From assembly GCF_004360225.1 (NCBI RefSeq), contig NZ_SNUA01000014.1, positions 55,088 to 119,087 of the forward strand: a stretch of DNA of 64,000 bases. The letters are read 5' to 3'. The notes under the pieces are model-generated. The model ran no database searches and had not been told where the DNA came from. It was given only the letters and a program-made list of their open reading frames with translations. Of the stretch, positions 56,738-64,000 are shown in pieces. Position 1 is the stretch's first letter. Each line of letters begins with the position of its first letter. Made by a program: the position numbers and the translations under genes. The stretch is from Alcanivorax sp. 24 (lineage in GTDB: Bacteria; Pseudomonadota; Gammaproteobacteria; Pseudomonadales; Alcanivoracaceae).

Positions 56738-57931
56738 TTACTCTACGATCTTGGCCACCACGCCGGCGCCAACGGTACGACCACCTTCGCGGATCGCGAA
56801 GCGCAGGCCGTCTTCCATGGCGATCGGCGCGATCAGCTCAACGTCCATCTGCACGTTGTCGCCCGGCATTACCATTTCGGTGCCTTCCGGCAGCGTACAG
56901 GCACCGGTAACGTCGGTGGTACGGAAGTAGAACTGCGGACGATAGCCGTTGAAGAACGGAGTGTGACGACCACCTTCGTCCTTGCTCAGCACGTACACCT
57001 CGGCAACGAACTTGGTGTGCGGGGTGATTGAGCCCGGCTTCGCCAGAACCTGACCACGCTCCACTTCGTCACGCTTGGTGCCACGCAGCAGCACACCCAC
57101 GTTCTCGCCCGCGCGGCCTTCGTCCAGCAGCTTGCGGAACATCTCAACACCGGTACAGGTGGTCTTGGTGGTATCCTTGATACCCACAATCTCGATCTCT
57201 TCACCCACCTTGATGATGCCACGCTCCACACGACCGGTTACCACGGTACCGCGACCGGAGATGGAGAACACGTCTTCGATCGGCATCAGGAACGGCAGGT
57301 CAACGGCACGCTCCGGCTCCGGAATGTACTCGTCCAGCGTTTCCACCAGCTTCTGTACCGCCGGCATACCAATTTCGCTGGTATCGCCTTCCAGCGCCTT
57401 CAGCGCGGAACCCTTGATGATCGGGGTGTCGTCGCCCGGGAAGTCGTAGTCGCTCAGCAGCTCACGCACTTCCATTTCAACCAGTTCCAGCAGCTCTTCG
57501 TCGTCCACCATGTCCGCTTTGTTCAGGAACACGACGATGTACGGCACGCCTACCTGGCGGGACAGCAGAATGTGCTCCCGGGTTTGCGGCATCGGGCCGT
57601 CAGCGGCGGACACCACCAGGATCGCGCCATCCATCTGCGCCGCACCGGTGATCATGTTTTTCACGTAGTCGGCGTGACCCGGGCAGTCAACGTGCGCGTA
57701 GTGACGGGTCGGAGAGTCGTACTCCACGTGGGAGGTCGCAATCGTAATACCACGCTCACGCTCTTCCGGGGCGTTATCGATCTGATCGAAGGCACTCGCC
57801 GAACCAGAGCCCCACACCTCGAAGCACACCCGCGTCAAAGCGGCCGTCAGCGTCGTCTTACCATGGTCAACGTGGCCAATCGTGCCTACGTTTACGTGCG
57901 GTTTATTACGTTCAAACTTTTCCTTTGCCAC
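56738..57931 (-). CDS. tufB: Elongation factor Tu, tRNA-linked copy
   Basis: 397 residues, identical in protein to the str-operon copy at 40002-41195. DNA identity stops at the gene borders: the upstream sequences diverge right after the first codons' complement TTTGCCACG, and the downstream ones diverge after the stop codon. This pattern points to gene conversion. It follows four tRNA genes on the same strand, the classical tufB setting. Confidence 0.98.
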   Translation of the reverse strand: MAKEKFERNKPHVNVGTIGHVDHGKTTLTAALTRVCFEVWGSGSASAFDQIDNAPEERERGITIATSHVEYDSPTRHYAHVDCPGHADYVKNMITGAAQMDGAILVVSAADGPMPQTREHILLSRQVGVPYIVVFLNKADMVDDEELLELVEMEVRELLSDYDFPGDDTPIIKGSALKALEGDTSEIGMPAVQKLVETLDEYIPEPERAVDLPFLMPIEDVFSISGRGTVVTGRVERGIIKVGEEIEIVGIKDTTKTTCTGVEMFRKLLDEGRAGENVGVLLRGTKRDEVERGQVLAKPGSITPHTKFVAEVYVLSKDEGGRHTPFFNGYRPQFYFRTTDVTGACTLPEGTEMVMPGDNVQMDVELIAPIAMEDGLRFAIREGGRTVGAGVVAKIVE

Positions 57932-58080
57932 GACTCTCTACCTCTCAACTTGGCTGTGCATTTCCGTCTGAACGGCGCCTCTGCCCAGATAAAACCCTGT
58001 CGGACCGCGCCTTTCGCGGACCATCTTGGCACCACCAAGACACATAAAGCCGGACCCAGGTGGTACCCGGGCCCGGATTC

Positions 58081-58156
58081 TGGAGCTCATGACCGGATTT
58101 GAACCGGTGACCTCACCCTTACCAAGGGTGTGCTCTACCTACTGAGCTACATGAGC
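58081..58156 (-). tRNA. tRNA-Thr (anticodon GGT)
   Basis: 76 nt with CCA. Acceptor GCTCATG/CATGAGC, anticodon loop CTTGGTA, T arm GGTTCAAATCC. Last tRNA before tuf. Confidence 0.97.
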
Positions 58157-58205
58157 GTAACCTATACTTCGCAAACCTCTTCCTGGTCCGCGAACTTCCG
58201 CAGCC

Positions 58206-58279
<74 letters not shown>

Positions 58280-58482
58280 AAACCTTCTGTCTGCCTGCCA
58301 GCTTGCTGACAATATCTGGTGGAGGGGGAGGATCACTCCGCCCTTCGGGCCAGCACAAGTGCTGTTCAGTCCGCAGAGCGGACATGTCGAACCTCTTGTC
58401 GGTCCGAACCCTCCCCCGGCCAAGCGCCGAAGGAACCTTCACGAGCCATCAAGCCTTTCCACGCCTGATCACTCTCATTATC
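58280..58482 (-). other. 203-bp spacer between tRNA-Tyr and tRNA-Gly
   Basis: Longer than the other gaps of this tRNA cluster. TCTGGTGGAGGGGGAGGAT near 58315 resembles the 3' end of the tRNA-Tyr gene at 58482-58500, so it may hold the remnant of a duplicated tRNA-Tyr end. No complete tRNA is seen. Confidence 0.45.
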
Positions 58483-58566
58483 TGGTGGAGGGGGGAGGAT
58501 TCGAACCTCCGAAGCTTTCGCGTCAGATTTACAGTCTGATCCCTTTGGCCACTCGGGAACCCCTCC
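58483..58566 (-). tRNA. tRNA-Tyr (anticodon GTA)
   Basis: 84 nt with CCA and a long variable arm, as expected for class II bacterial tRNA-Tyr. Acceptor GGAGGGG/CCCCTCC, anticodon loop CTGTAAA. Confidence 0.97.
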
Positions 58567-58653
58567 AGAAAAGGGCCTACATTCTCTTTACGGCTCAGCC
58601 CCTTGTCAACATCTTTTCAGGGGCTTTCAAGCTGCTGTCGCATGCCTGAAAGG

Positions 58654-58729
58654 TGGAGCTGGCGAGAGGAGTCGAACCCCCGACCGGCTGATTACAAATC
58701 AGCTGCTCTACCAACTGAGCTACGCCAGC
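58654..58729 (-). tRNA. tRNA-Thr (anticodon TGT)
   Basis: 76 nt with CCA. Acceptor GCTGGCG/CGCCAGC, anticodon loop TTTGTAA. First tRNA of the Thr-Tyr-Gly-Thr-tuf transcript. Confidence 0.97.
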
Positions 58730-58759
58730 ATGAAGCGAGCCTTGCTTCAAAGGCTGCGC

Positions 58760-58788
58760 ATTCTATATAAACCCCGATGGGTCTGCAA
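58760..58788 (-). promoter_or_regulatory. Promoter of the tRNA-tufB transcript
   Basis: On the minus strand TTGCAG (58783-58788), 17-bp spacer, TAGAAT (58760-58765), then a GC-rich discriminator GCGCAGCC. It lies 31 bp before tRNA-Thr. Confidence 0.75.
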
Positions 58789-58831
58789 TCGCTTCTGGCC
58801 ACCCCGGGGCAAGAACATTCTGACCAGCCAG

Positions 58832-59527
58832 TCAGCCCTTCCACTGGGCCGTCCCAGGACACTGACTCTTGTCGCGCCCCACCTTGGGGTTTCCCACCAG
58901 GAAATCAGCCAGCGCGGCGCCACCTTCTTCAGCAGGGGGCAGATAAATCCAATACTCCGTCACTTCCCGGGCGGTTTCGCGGGCAAAAACGGGGTATCCG
59001 GCGTTACGCATTTTTGTGCGCAACCCTTCCGCCGACTCCACATTGGAGAAATATCCCAGCGAAATGGCATTGGCATACTCACCTTCCTTGACGATAAAGC
59101 TGTCCACGCCCAGAGCCTGCAATTCATTGAGTGCCTCCAGCGCGCGCTGGCGGGACTCAAAAGGCGGCAGGTAGACCCAGTTCAAGCGATCCTTTTCCAC
59201 CCGGACAGGCTCGACCCATCCCGCCAACCCCGCCGCCCTCAGCTGTATCCTCGCCCGGCGGGCCTCATCGCTGTCGGACCAGGGGCCGACAACGGTGCAC
59301 AAAGCGGCCTGGGCGGACACCGGGTCCACCCCGGTCATCTTGTCGGGTTGAGGCTGCTCACTGAGCAAAACCAGAGAGTCCGCGGCGGTCGGCAGCGCCG
59401 CGGTCGGCAGCGCCGCGGTCGACGGCGACCTTGAAGCCGAAGAGGGACTTTCCAGTCGATCGACAGTCAGGTGCCAGCCCAGATAAACCAGATTGGCCAC
59501 CAACAGCGTATAGAATACCCAACGCAC
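58832..59527 (-). CDS. SPOR-domain membrane protein
   Basis: 231 residues. One N-terminal membrane segment (MRWVFYTLLVANLVYLGWHL) is followed by a Ser/Ala/Pro linker and a C-terminal SPOR-like domain (about 145-200: LNELQALGVDSFIVKEGEYA, then ISLGYFSNVESAEGLRTKMR). SPOR domains bind denuded peptidoglycan at the septum. The linker contains ALPTAALPTAA, encoded by a 15-bp tandem duplication at about 59389-59418. It follows coaX by 14 bp, as the homologous gene does in Pseudomonas. Confidence 0.85.
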   Translation of the reverse strand: MRWVFYTLLVANLVYLGWHLTVDRLESPSSASRSPSTAALPTAALPTAADSLVLLSEQPQPDKMTGVDPVSAQAALCTVVGPWSDSDEARRARIQLRAAGLAGWVEPVRVEKDRLNWVYLPPFESRQRALEALNELQALGVDSFIVKEGEYANAISLGYFSNVESAEGLRTKMRNAGYPVFARETAREVTEYWIYLPPAEEGGAALADFLVGNPKVGRDKSQCPGTAQWKG

Positions 59528-59541
59528 AGCGCGCCCCCAGG

Positions 59542-60276
59542 TTATTTTTGTTGAGCGGCCACCCGTTCCAGCCCGTCCAGAACCAGATCCGGCTGCAGGT
59601 CGAAATCAAATGGAAAGGAAGCGCTCAGTTCCCGGGCATCCCCACCCGTTACCAGTACCGGGCAAGTATCGGAAAGCCGTTCACGCAGTTCAACCACCAC
59701 ATCCGTGACAAAGGCCACAGACATGCGCAACAGCCCATTATGAACGCACTCACCGGTGGATTGCCCCAACCCAAGCCCCGCCTGCCCCGGGCCGACATGC
59801 ACATCCGCGGTGTCGCGCAGCAAGGCGGTACGAAGCATACCCAGCCCCGGCACGATGTAACCACCAAGAAACGCACCGTCCCCATCCACCGCATCGATGG
59901 TCAGGGCACTGCCGCAGTCCACTACGATCCCGGCCCCATGACGCTGATAGCATTCGATCAGAGCCACCCAGCGGTCCACTCCCAAACGCCGGGCCTCGGG
60001 ATAGCAGTTGTGAACACCGAAATCATCCCGAACGGAATAATAGAATTGCGCCGTCCGTCCGGTGACCTCCCGGATCAACCCACCAATCCTGGCATCCGCC
60101 TCCGCCCCCGCCACCGAGGCAACCCAGATGGATTCAAAGGGCCGGGACGAAGCCAGAGGGTCACTCAGAGCAGCTTCCCAGTCCCGGCGATGAGTCCCTC
60201 CGCCTTGCTCAATATCATCACCATTGCGGCGACGCCACTTCAGGGCGGTGTTGCCCACATCGATAAACAACTTCAT
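59542..60276 (-). CDS. coaX: Type III pantothenate kinase
   Basis: 244 residues. The ASKHA-fold phosphate motif is in MKLFIDVGNTALKWR. DCGSALTIDAVDGDGAFLGG and IVPGLGMLRTALLRDTADV are CoaX signatures. It performs the first step of coenzyme A synthesis, using ATP poorly and needing a monovalent cation. Its start overlaps the birA stop by 4 bp, so they are translationally coupled. Confidence 0.96.
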   Translation of the reverse strand: MKLFIDVGNTALKWRRRNGDDIEQGGGTHRRDWEAALSDPLASSRPFESIWVASVAGAEADARIGGLIREVTGRTAQFYYSVRDDFGVHNCYPEARRLGVDRWVALIECYQRHGAGIVVDCGSALTIDAVDGDGAFLGGYIVPGLGMLRTALLRDTADVHVGPGQAGLGLGQSTGECVHNGLLRMSVAFVTDVVVELRERLSDTCPVLVTGGDARELSASFPFDFDLQPDLVLDGLERVAAQQK

Positions 60277-61241
60277 TGCAATCTCAAACTGACTTCGCCG
60301 CCATGCAAATGATGGCGCTCACCCTCGATCTCCACGCACAGAGCCCCATCTTCGGCGACACCCCGGGCGACCCCTGTCCGCGACTTGCCAGCGGTCATCA
60401 CCGTGACCGCCTTGTCCCGCACCAGATCCAGTTCCTGGTAGGCCGGCGCGAAAGCCGCGAATCCCTGGGCAACAAAGGTGTCCAGCATACTCAACAGCGC
60501 CCCGGACAGGGACTCCACCAGTTCAGTACGGGACATTCTCAAGTCTCCATACTGCACCAGGCTGGTCCAGGGCTGGTCGATACTCTCCGCCTGCGCGTCC
60601 AGCATGGCCACATTAATACCCACACCAACCACCACCTGGACCTGCGTTTCTATTTCGCCGGCAAGCTCAATCAACACTCCGCCGAGCTTGCGCCCCTCCA
60701 CCAGCAGATCATTTGGCCACTTCAAACCCAATGGCAATCCAGGACATGCCTGCGCCAGAACCTGGCTGACCACGACTCCCGCGGCCAGACTGAGCCCGCC
60801 GAGGGAGGCAAAGCCTCCTGGCAACCGGTACAGAACAGAAAGGTATATATTGGTGGCGAAAGGAGACCGCCAGTGACGCCCGCGCCGGCCACGGCCGGCA
60901 CTTTGAAATTCCGTGGTGACCACCAGCGGGCCTTCCCGCCCCTCAGCGGCCAAGGCAAGAGCGTCAGCGTTGGTGGACCCGGTCACCGGGCTGAAAATCA
61001 GCCCGGCCCGGCCAGCCAGACCCTGGCTCAGCCGGCTTTCATCCAACAAATCCAGGGGCCGGGCCAGCCGATAGCCCTTACCACGAACCGACTCCACGTC
61101 CAGCCCCAGCTCCGCCAGGCGTTGTATCCGTTTCCAGATGGCGGCTCGGGAAATGCCAAGCACCTCGCCGAGATCCGCCCCGGAATGGAAACGCCCGTCG
61201 GCCAGAGCCTGAACGAGGGGCAGATCCGTACTGTATTCCAT
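60273..61241 (-). CDS. birA: Biotin-protein ligase / biotin operon repressor
   Basis: 322 residues. The N-terminal winged helix-turn-helix (about 1-65, GADLGEVLGISRAAIWKRIQ) shows it can also repress biotin genes. The catalytic domain has the biotinyl-AMP loop SAGRGRRGRHWRSP and KWPNDLLVEGRKLGGVLIEL. It attaches biotin to the acetyl-CoA carboxylase carrier protein. It precedes coaX in the same order as in Pseudomonas. Confidence 0.97.
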   Translation of the reverse strand: MEYSTDLPLVQALADGRFHSGADLGEVLGISRAAIWKRIQRLAELGLDVESVRGKGYRLARPLDLLDESRLSQGLAGRAGLIFSPVTGSTNADALALAAEGREGPLVVTTEFQSAGRGRRGRHWRSPFATNIYLSVLYRLPGGFASLGGLSLAAGVVVSQVLAQACPGLPLGLKWPNDLLVEGRKLGGVLIELAGEIETQVQVVVGVGINVAMLDAQAESIDQPWTSLVQYGDLRMSRTELVESLSGALLSMLDTFVAQGFAAFAPAYQELDLVRDKAVTVMTAGKSRTGVARGVAEDGALCVEIEGERHHLHGGEVSLRLQ

Positions 61242-61247
61242 CTACTA

Positions 61248-62936
61248 TCAATGCTCCCAGACAACACCACGGGAAGCCGCCCATTCCGGCAAGACCGCCG
61301 CGTAGTGCTTTTCGATTTCATTGCGTTTGAGCTTCAGAGTGGGGGTCACCAGACCATTTTCCACTCCCCAGGGCTCCTTGCACACCACCAGGGCGGCAAG
61401 CCGCTCGTGGGGGTCGAGCTGATTGTTTACCCGGGTCAGCAGTTCATTCAATTGCTGGGTAAAATGCTCTTTCTCAGCGCCTTTGCTCAGTTTCCCTTGT
61501 TCTTCCGGCGTCAAGTTCAACAACGCGATGGGCTGCGACATGTTCGCCCCGATCACGCACACCAGCTCAACACCGGGCTGGCTGGCGAGGCGGTTTTCGA
61601 TCGGTGCCGGCGCCACGTACTTCCCTTTCTCGGTTTTGAAGATCTCCTTGATCCGCCCGGTAATCCGCAACCGGCCGCCTTCGTCGATCTCACCCACATC
61701 ACCGGTCTTCAGCCAACCATCGTCGGACAACACCTCGGCGGTCAGATCCGGCTGCTTGTAATAACCGCTCATGTTGCCGACGCTACGAACCAGCACCTCA
61801 CCACCTTCGCCGATGCGGCATTCTACCCCATCATTGGGGGTGCCGACCCATCCAATCTGCTGATCCCCCTGCACCGTGGTATGCGACCAGCCGAAGTTCT
61901 CGGTCATCCCATAAACCTCGAGAATCTCCAGACCCAGGGTGTTGAACCAGGAAATGATCTCGGTGGACAACGGCGCCGCGCCCGAGAGGGCGACCCGGCA
62001 CTCGTCCAGCCCCATGGCTCCCAGTACCTTCTTCTTGATCACTTTGTTCAGCAGCGGAATCTTCAGGAGGGTGTTGAGCTTCTTCGGCGGCACCGCCTCC
62101 GAGGCCTTCTGATAGAACTTGGACCAGATACGCGGCACGGCGAAGAAAAGCGTCGGCTTGGCGCGTTTGATGTCTTCACCGAAGGTATCCAGGGACTCCG
62201 CGAAGTACACGGTGTTGCCGACATACAGCAAGGCGGTTTCCACCGCCGCCCGTTCCGCCACGTGAGAGAGTGGCAGATAGGAGATCATCCGGTCGGAAGG
62301 CTCCAGGTTATAAACCCGGATCACTTTATCACCAACGGCGGAGAGACTACGGTATTGATGCATCACGCCCTTCGGCGTTCCCGTGGTCCCCGAGGTATAA
62401 ATGATCGTGGCGAGGTCATCCGGGCCCGGTTGCGCCACCTCGGCCAGCGGCTCATTCTGGGCCACAATGTCAGTCCATACCGGGCAGGACTGAAGCACAT
62501 CTTCTGGTGCCAGGGAGAAAGCAACCTGCTGAATCCCCTCCGGCACACCATCCTTCATAATGTCCCAGTCATCCAGCTTGCCCACGAACAGCAGGCGGGA
62601 TCCGCTATGCTCAAGGATTTGCCTTACTGAGTCCGCCACCAGGGTCGGATACAGCGGCACGCTGACCGCACCCGCGATCCAGATCGCCAGGTCCGCCAGA
62701 ATCCATTCCGCGCAATTCTTGGAAACCAGGGCCACCCGGTCACCGGATTGAATCCCCTGGGCACGCAGATAGGACGCCATGCGGAGAGCTTCATCGGAGA
62801 CCTCTTTCCAGGTGTATCGGCGCACCCGGTCTCTCCCCAGAGGTTGCACCATGGCGACGTCGCCGGGCTGTTGCTGGTATCGGTCCTGAAGTGCCTGAAT
62901 CGGTGTTTTCATGGTTACGTTATTCTGATTCGTCAT
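61248..62936 (-). CDS. Long-chain acyl-CoA ligase (COG1022 type)
   Basis: 562 residues from ATG 62936 (MTNQNNVTMKTPIQALQDRY), with CAGGTG upstream; the frame to 63047 is not supported. The P-loop is IIYTSGTTGTPKGVMHQYRS; the adenylate motif YGMTENFGWSHTT and the hinge TGDVGEIDEGGRLRITGRIK are complete. GKYVAPAPIEN is typical of the FAA1-like group rather than classical FadD. It activates fatty acids to acyl-CoA, feeding beta-oxidation, storage lipid synthesis or the acyl-CoA reductase. It ends 6 bp before birA, so it may be co-transcribed with birA-coaX. Confidence 0.92.
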   Translation of the reverse strand: MTNQNNVTMKTPIQALQDRYQQQPGDVAMVQPLGRDRVRRYTWKEVSDEALRMASYLRAQGIQSGDRVALVSKNCAEWILADLAIWIAGAVSVPLYPTLVADSVRQILEHSGSRLLFVGKLDDWDIMKDGVPEGIQQVAFSLAPEDVLQSCPVWTDIVAQNEPLAEVAQPGPDDLATIIYTSGTTGTPKGVMHQYRSLSAVGDKVIRVYNLEPSDRMISYLPLSHVAERAAVETALLYVGNTVYFAESLDTFGEDIKRAKPTLFFAVPRIWSKFYQKASEAVPPKKLNTLLKIPLLNKVIKKKVLGAMGLDECRVALSGAAPLSTEIISWFNTLGLEILEVYGMTENFGWSHTTVQGDQQIGWVGTPNDGVECRIGEGGEVLVRSVGNMSGYYKQPDLTAEVLSDDGWLKTGDVGEIDEGGRLRITGRIKEIFKTEKGKYVAPAPIENRLASQPGVELVCVIGANMSQPIALLNLTPEEQGKLSKGAEKEHFTQQLNELLTRVNNQLDPHERLAALVVCKEPWGVENGLVTPTLKLKRNEIEKHYAAVLPEWAASRGVVWEH

Positions 62937-63210
62937 TGTATTCACCTGTTTCCCAAACCTAGAAGGAAGGCCCTCAAATGCCGCTTCGCCTCGGGAATGC
63001 AAAGTCGGCGGAAGAGCGTGTACGACGGAACCCCGGCCGGCCAGCAATGGCCATGACCCCGCTAGAACTGTGTACGATTATTGAGCATAGAGATACAACA
63101 GGCGGGGATAAAGAGGTTTGGCGGCAAAAAAAGGACGTTCGTGCAAAGTGCACCGTGATCGGGCATATGGGGCCATATTCCGGGAGGGATAAAGCGGAAG
63201 AGCGCACGGC
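62937..63210. other. Region upstream of the acyl-CoA ligase
   Basis: 274 bp without a convincing gene. The minus strand must contain the ligase promoter; TTTATC-17 bp-TATGCT near 63076-63104 is a weak candidate. A plus-strand frame at 62978-63229 shows no protein features. Confidence 0.4.
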
Positions 63211-63245
63211 AAAACGCCCTGTCAGGTAACCTGACAGGGCGTTTT
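63211..63245 (-). terminator. Very strong terminator, rrn-type
   Basis: Perfect 17-bp stem (63211-63227 and 63229-63245) around a single base, with an A-run at the plus 5' end giving TTTT after the stem on the minus strand. It lies about 30 bp after the 5S-like sequence, the usual place of an rRNA operon terminator. Confidence 0.8.
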
Positions 63246-63275
63246 GTATTTAAGAGCCCTTGTGCCCTCTGGGTA

Positions 63276-63290
63276 TGACGATGACCTACT
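63276..63290 (-). rRNA. Possible 3' end remnant of 5S rRNA
   Basis: On the minus strand AGTAGGTCATCGTCA, a 15-nt match to the 3' strand of gammaproteobacterial 5S rRNA (GAGTAGGTCATCGTCA in Pseudomonas, from memory). The rest of 5S is missing. A 15-nt match alone is weak, but the adjacent terminator and the Pseudomonas order (rrn next to birA) support it. Confidence 0.45.
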
Positions 63291-63366
63291 TAGGTCACGA
63301 GCCGTGCTCGTGATCGCTTCGCGATGCCTACGGCGCCTCCGCCTGGCACCTTCGGTGCATAGGCGG
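63285..63366. repeat. Run of small palindromes
   Basis: GACCTA-CT-TAGGTC, TCACGAG-CCGTG-CTCGTGA, ATCGC-TTC-GCGAT, then GCACC-TTC-GGTGC nested inside GCCTA...TAGGC. Together they fill the gap between the 5S-like sequence and the IS66 end. I do not recognise the element. Confidence 0.55.
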
Positions 63367-63419
63367 TTTTATGTAAGCGTCCGGCGACCCCATCTTGAGT
63401 CGACGGTTGCGGCCTTCAA

Positions 63420-63453
63420 GATAGTGTCCACTTATTTCTTAGTGGACACTATC
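63420..63453. promoter_or_regulatory. 13-bp inverted repeat just before tnpA
   Basis: GATAGTGTCCACT and AGTGGACACTATC with an 8-nt loop, ending 1 bp before the tnpA ATG and covering its ribosome-site region. It could limit transposase translation from read-through transcripts. Confidence 0.5.
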
Positions 63454-63454
63454 G

Positions 63455-63838
63455 ATGGACCCGTTAAGCGTATCTCAGCCCCAACCTCAACCGCGACGTC
63501 GCCGTCACTTCTCCCGTGAGTTCAAGGCCCAGGTCGTGGCCGCCTGTTTGGAACCGGGCGTTTCCGTTTCCCGCATCGCTTTGGATAACCAACTCAACGC
63601 CAATCTGCTCCGCCGCTGGATCCGTGAAGCCGAGCAAACCGGCCAGACAACAACGTCACCCGCGTTCATGCCCTTGGCGGTACCGGTGGCGTCGAGCCCG
63701 GCTGAACGGTCTCGCGCCAAGGAGTCGGGTCACCGCATCCGCATTGAAGTGCCCCGGCCCGGCGGACCGGTCATCGTGGAGTGGCCGGCCGAGCAGGCCC
63801 ACCAGTGCCTGGCGCTGTTGCGCGAGTTGTTGCGATGA
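63455..63838 (+). CDS. tnpA: IS66 TnpA (helix-turn-helix accessory protein)
   Basis: 127 residues. The N-terminal HTH segment RRHFSREFKAQVVAACLEPG and the following VSVSRIALDNQLNANLLRRW are typical. The C-terminal part ends VEWPAEQAHQCLALLRELLR. TnpA and TnpB are needed with the DDE transposase TnpC in IS66 elements. Its stop overlaps the tnpB start (ATGA). Confidence 0.88.
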   Translation: MDPLSVSQPQPQPRRRRHFSREFKAQVVAACLEPGVSVSRIALDNQLNANLLRRWIREAEQTGQTTTSPAFMPLAVPVASSPAERSRAKESGHRIRIEVPRPGGPVIVEWPAEQAHQCLALLRELLR

Positions 63839-64000
63839 TCCGCATCGACGAGATCTGGCTGGCCACCGAACCGCTGGACATGCGCGCCGGGCCGGACAAG
63901 GCCCTGGCCCGGGTGATCCAGGTGTTCGGTGCGGCGAAGCCGCACCAGGCTTACTTGTTCGCCAACCGCCGGGGCAACCGCATGAAGGTGCTGATCCACG
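63835..64000 (+). CDS. tnpB: IS66 TnpB, N-terminal part
   Basis: 55 residues are visible before the window ends (MIRIDEIWLATEPLDMRAGP...). The continuation FANRRGNRMKVLIH is the hallmark of the IS66 Orf2/TnpB family (about 115 residues). Coupled to tnpA by an ATGA overlap. Confidence 0.88.
   Translation, partial: MIRIDEIWLATEPLDMRAGPDKALARVIQVFGAAKPHQAYLFANRRGNRMKVLIH

Larger units (their letters stand above)
63373..64000 (+). mobile_element. IS66-family element, left part
   Basis: Begins with GTAAGCGTCCGGCGACCCC, like the usual IS66 terminal repeat, and contains tnpA and the start of tnpB. The tnpC gene and right end lie outside the window, so target duplication cannot be checked. Confidence 0.85.

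Noticed and set aside
60276..62630. 784-codon open frame antisense to birA and the acyl-CoA ligase
   Set aside because: Runs across two well-supported genes and their junction; a codon-bias artefact.
62978..63229. 83-codon frame upstream of the rrn-type terminator
   Set aside because: No ribosome site or family resemblance; it runs into the terminator stem.

Overview
The window is chromosomal DNA from a GC-rich gammaproteobacterium, most likely a marine hydrocarbon degrader of the Alcanivorax/Alloalcanivorax lineage. This rests on recall, not a search. The pointers are a two-domain fatty acyl-CoA reductase closely resembling the Marinobacter wax-ester enzyme, an epoxide hydrolase-like protein, a COG1022-type acyl-CoA ligase, and a Pseudomonas-like gene order (birA-coaX-SPOR protein-tRNAs-tuf-tRNA-Trp-secE-nusG-rplKAJL-rpoBC-str-S10-spc-alpha).

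Left part (1-24.7 kb) is a mosaic of short units. It holds the end of a MoxR-type AAA ATPase, a small ABM-domain monooxygenase, and a FabR-like TetR regulator divergent from the fatty acyl-CoA reductase, with a matching palindrome in front of each of the two genes. Next come an epoxide hydrolase-like protein, a membrane class III nucleotidyl cyclase overlapping a repeat-rich lipoprotein gene, and a gspN-gspC-gspD type II secretion cluster without the ATPase and platform genes. These are followed by ssb, a YajR-like MFS transporter, a CsgD/VpsT-like LuxR regulator and uvrA with a perfect LexA box. Between uvrA and a secreted glycerophosphodiesterase lies about 1.3 kb rich in palindromic intergenic repeats around one unrecognised small gene. 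A GyrI-like protein, a ferritin-like protein, a DauA-like SulP transporter and a small ribbon-helix-helix protein complete this part.

Middle part (24.8-54.1 kb) is on the minus strand: the alpha, spc, S10, str and rpoBC operons. Promoters with 17-bp spacing can be read in front of the str, S10 and alpha clusters. Leader or attenuator hairpins are visible before rpsJ, between rpsG and fusA, between rplL and rpoB and before rplJ. A decayed IS3-family element sits between the rplQ stop codon and the hairpin that looks like the operon's original terminator.

Right part (54.1-64 kb) carries rplA, rplK, nusG, secE, tRNA-Trp, a second tuf nearly identical in DNA to the first, four tRNA genes (Thr-GGT, Gly-TCC, Tyr-GTA, Thr-TGT) under one promoter, a SPOR protein, coaX, birA and a long-chain acyl-CoA ligase. 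Upstream of the ligase is a strong terminator next to a 15-nt match to the 3' end of 5S rRNA. That is where a ribosomal RNA operon lies in Pseudomonas, but here an IS66-family element begins within about 100 bp and runs off the window.

I did not find a clearly new biological system. The more unusual signals are the regulator/operator pair at the acyl-CoA reductase, the repeat-rich island around 18.8-19.9 kb, and the two mobile elements that appear to have altered the ends of ribosomal operons.
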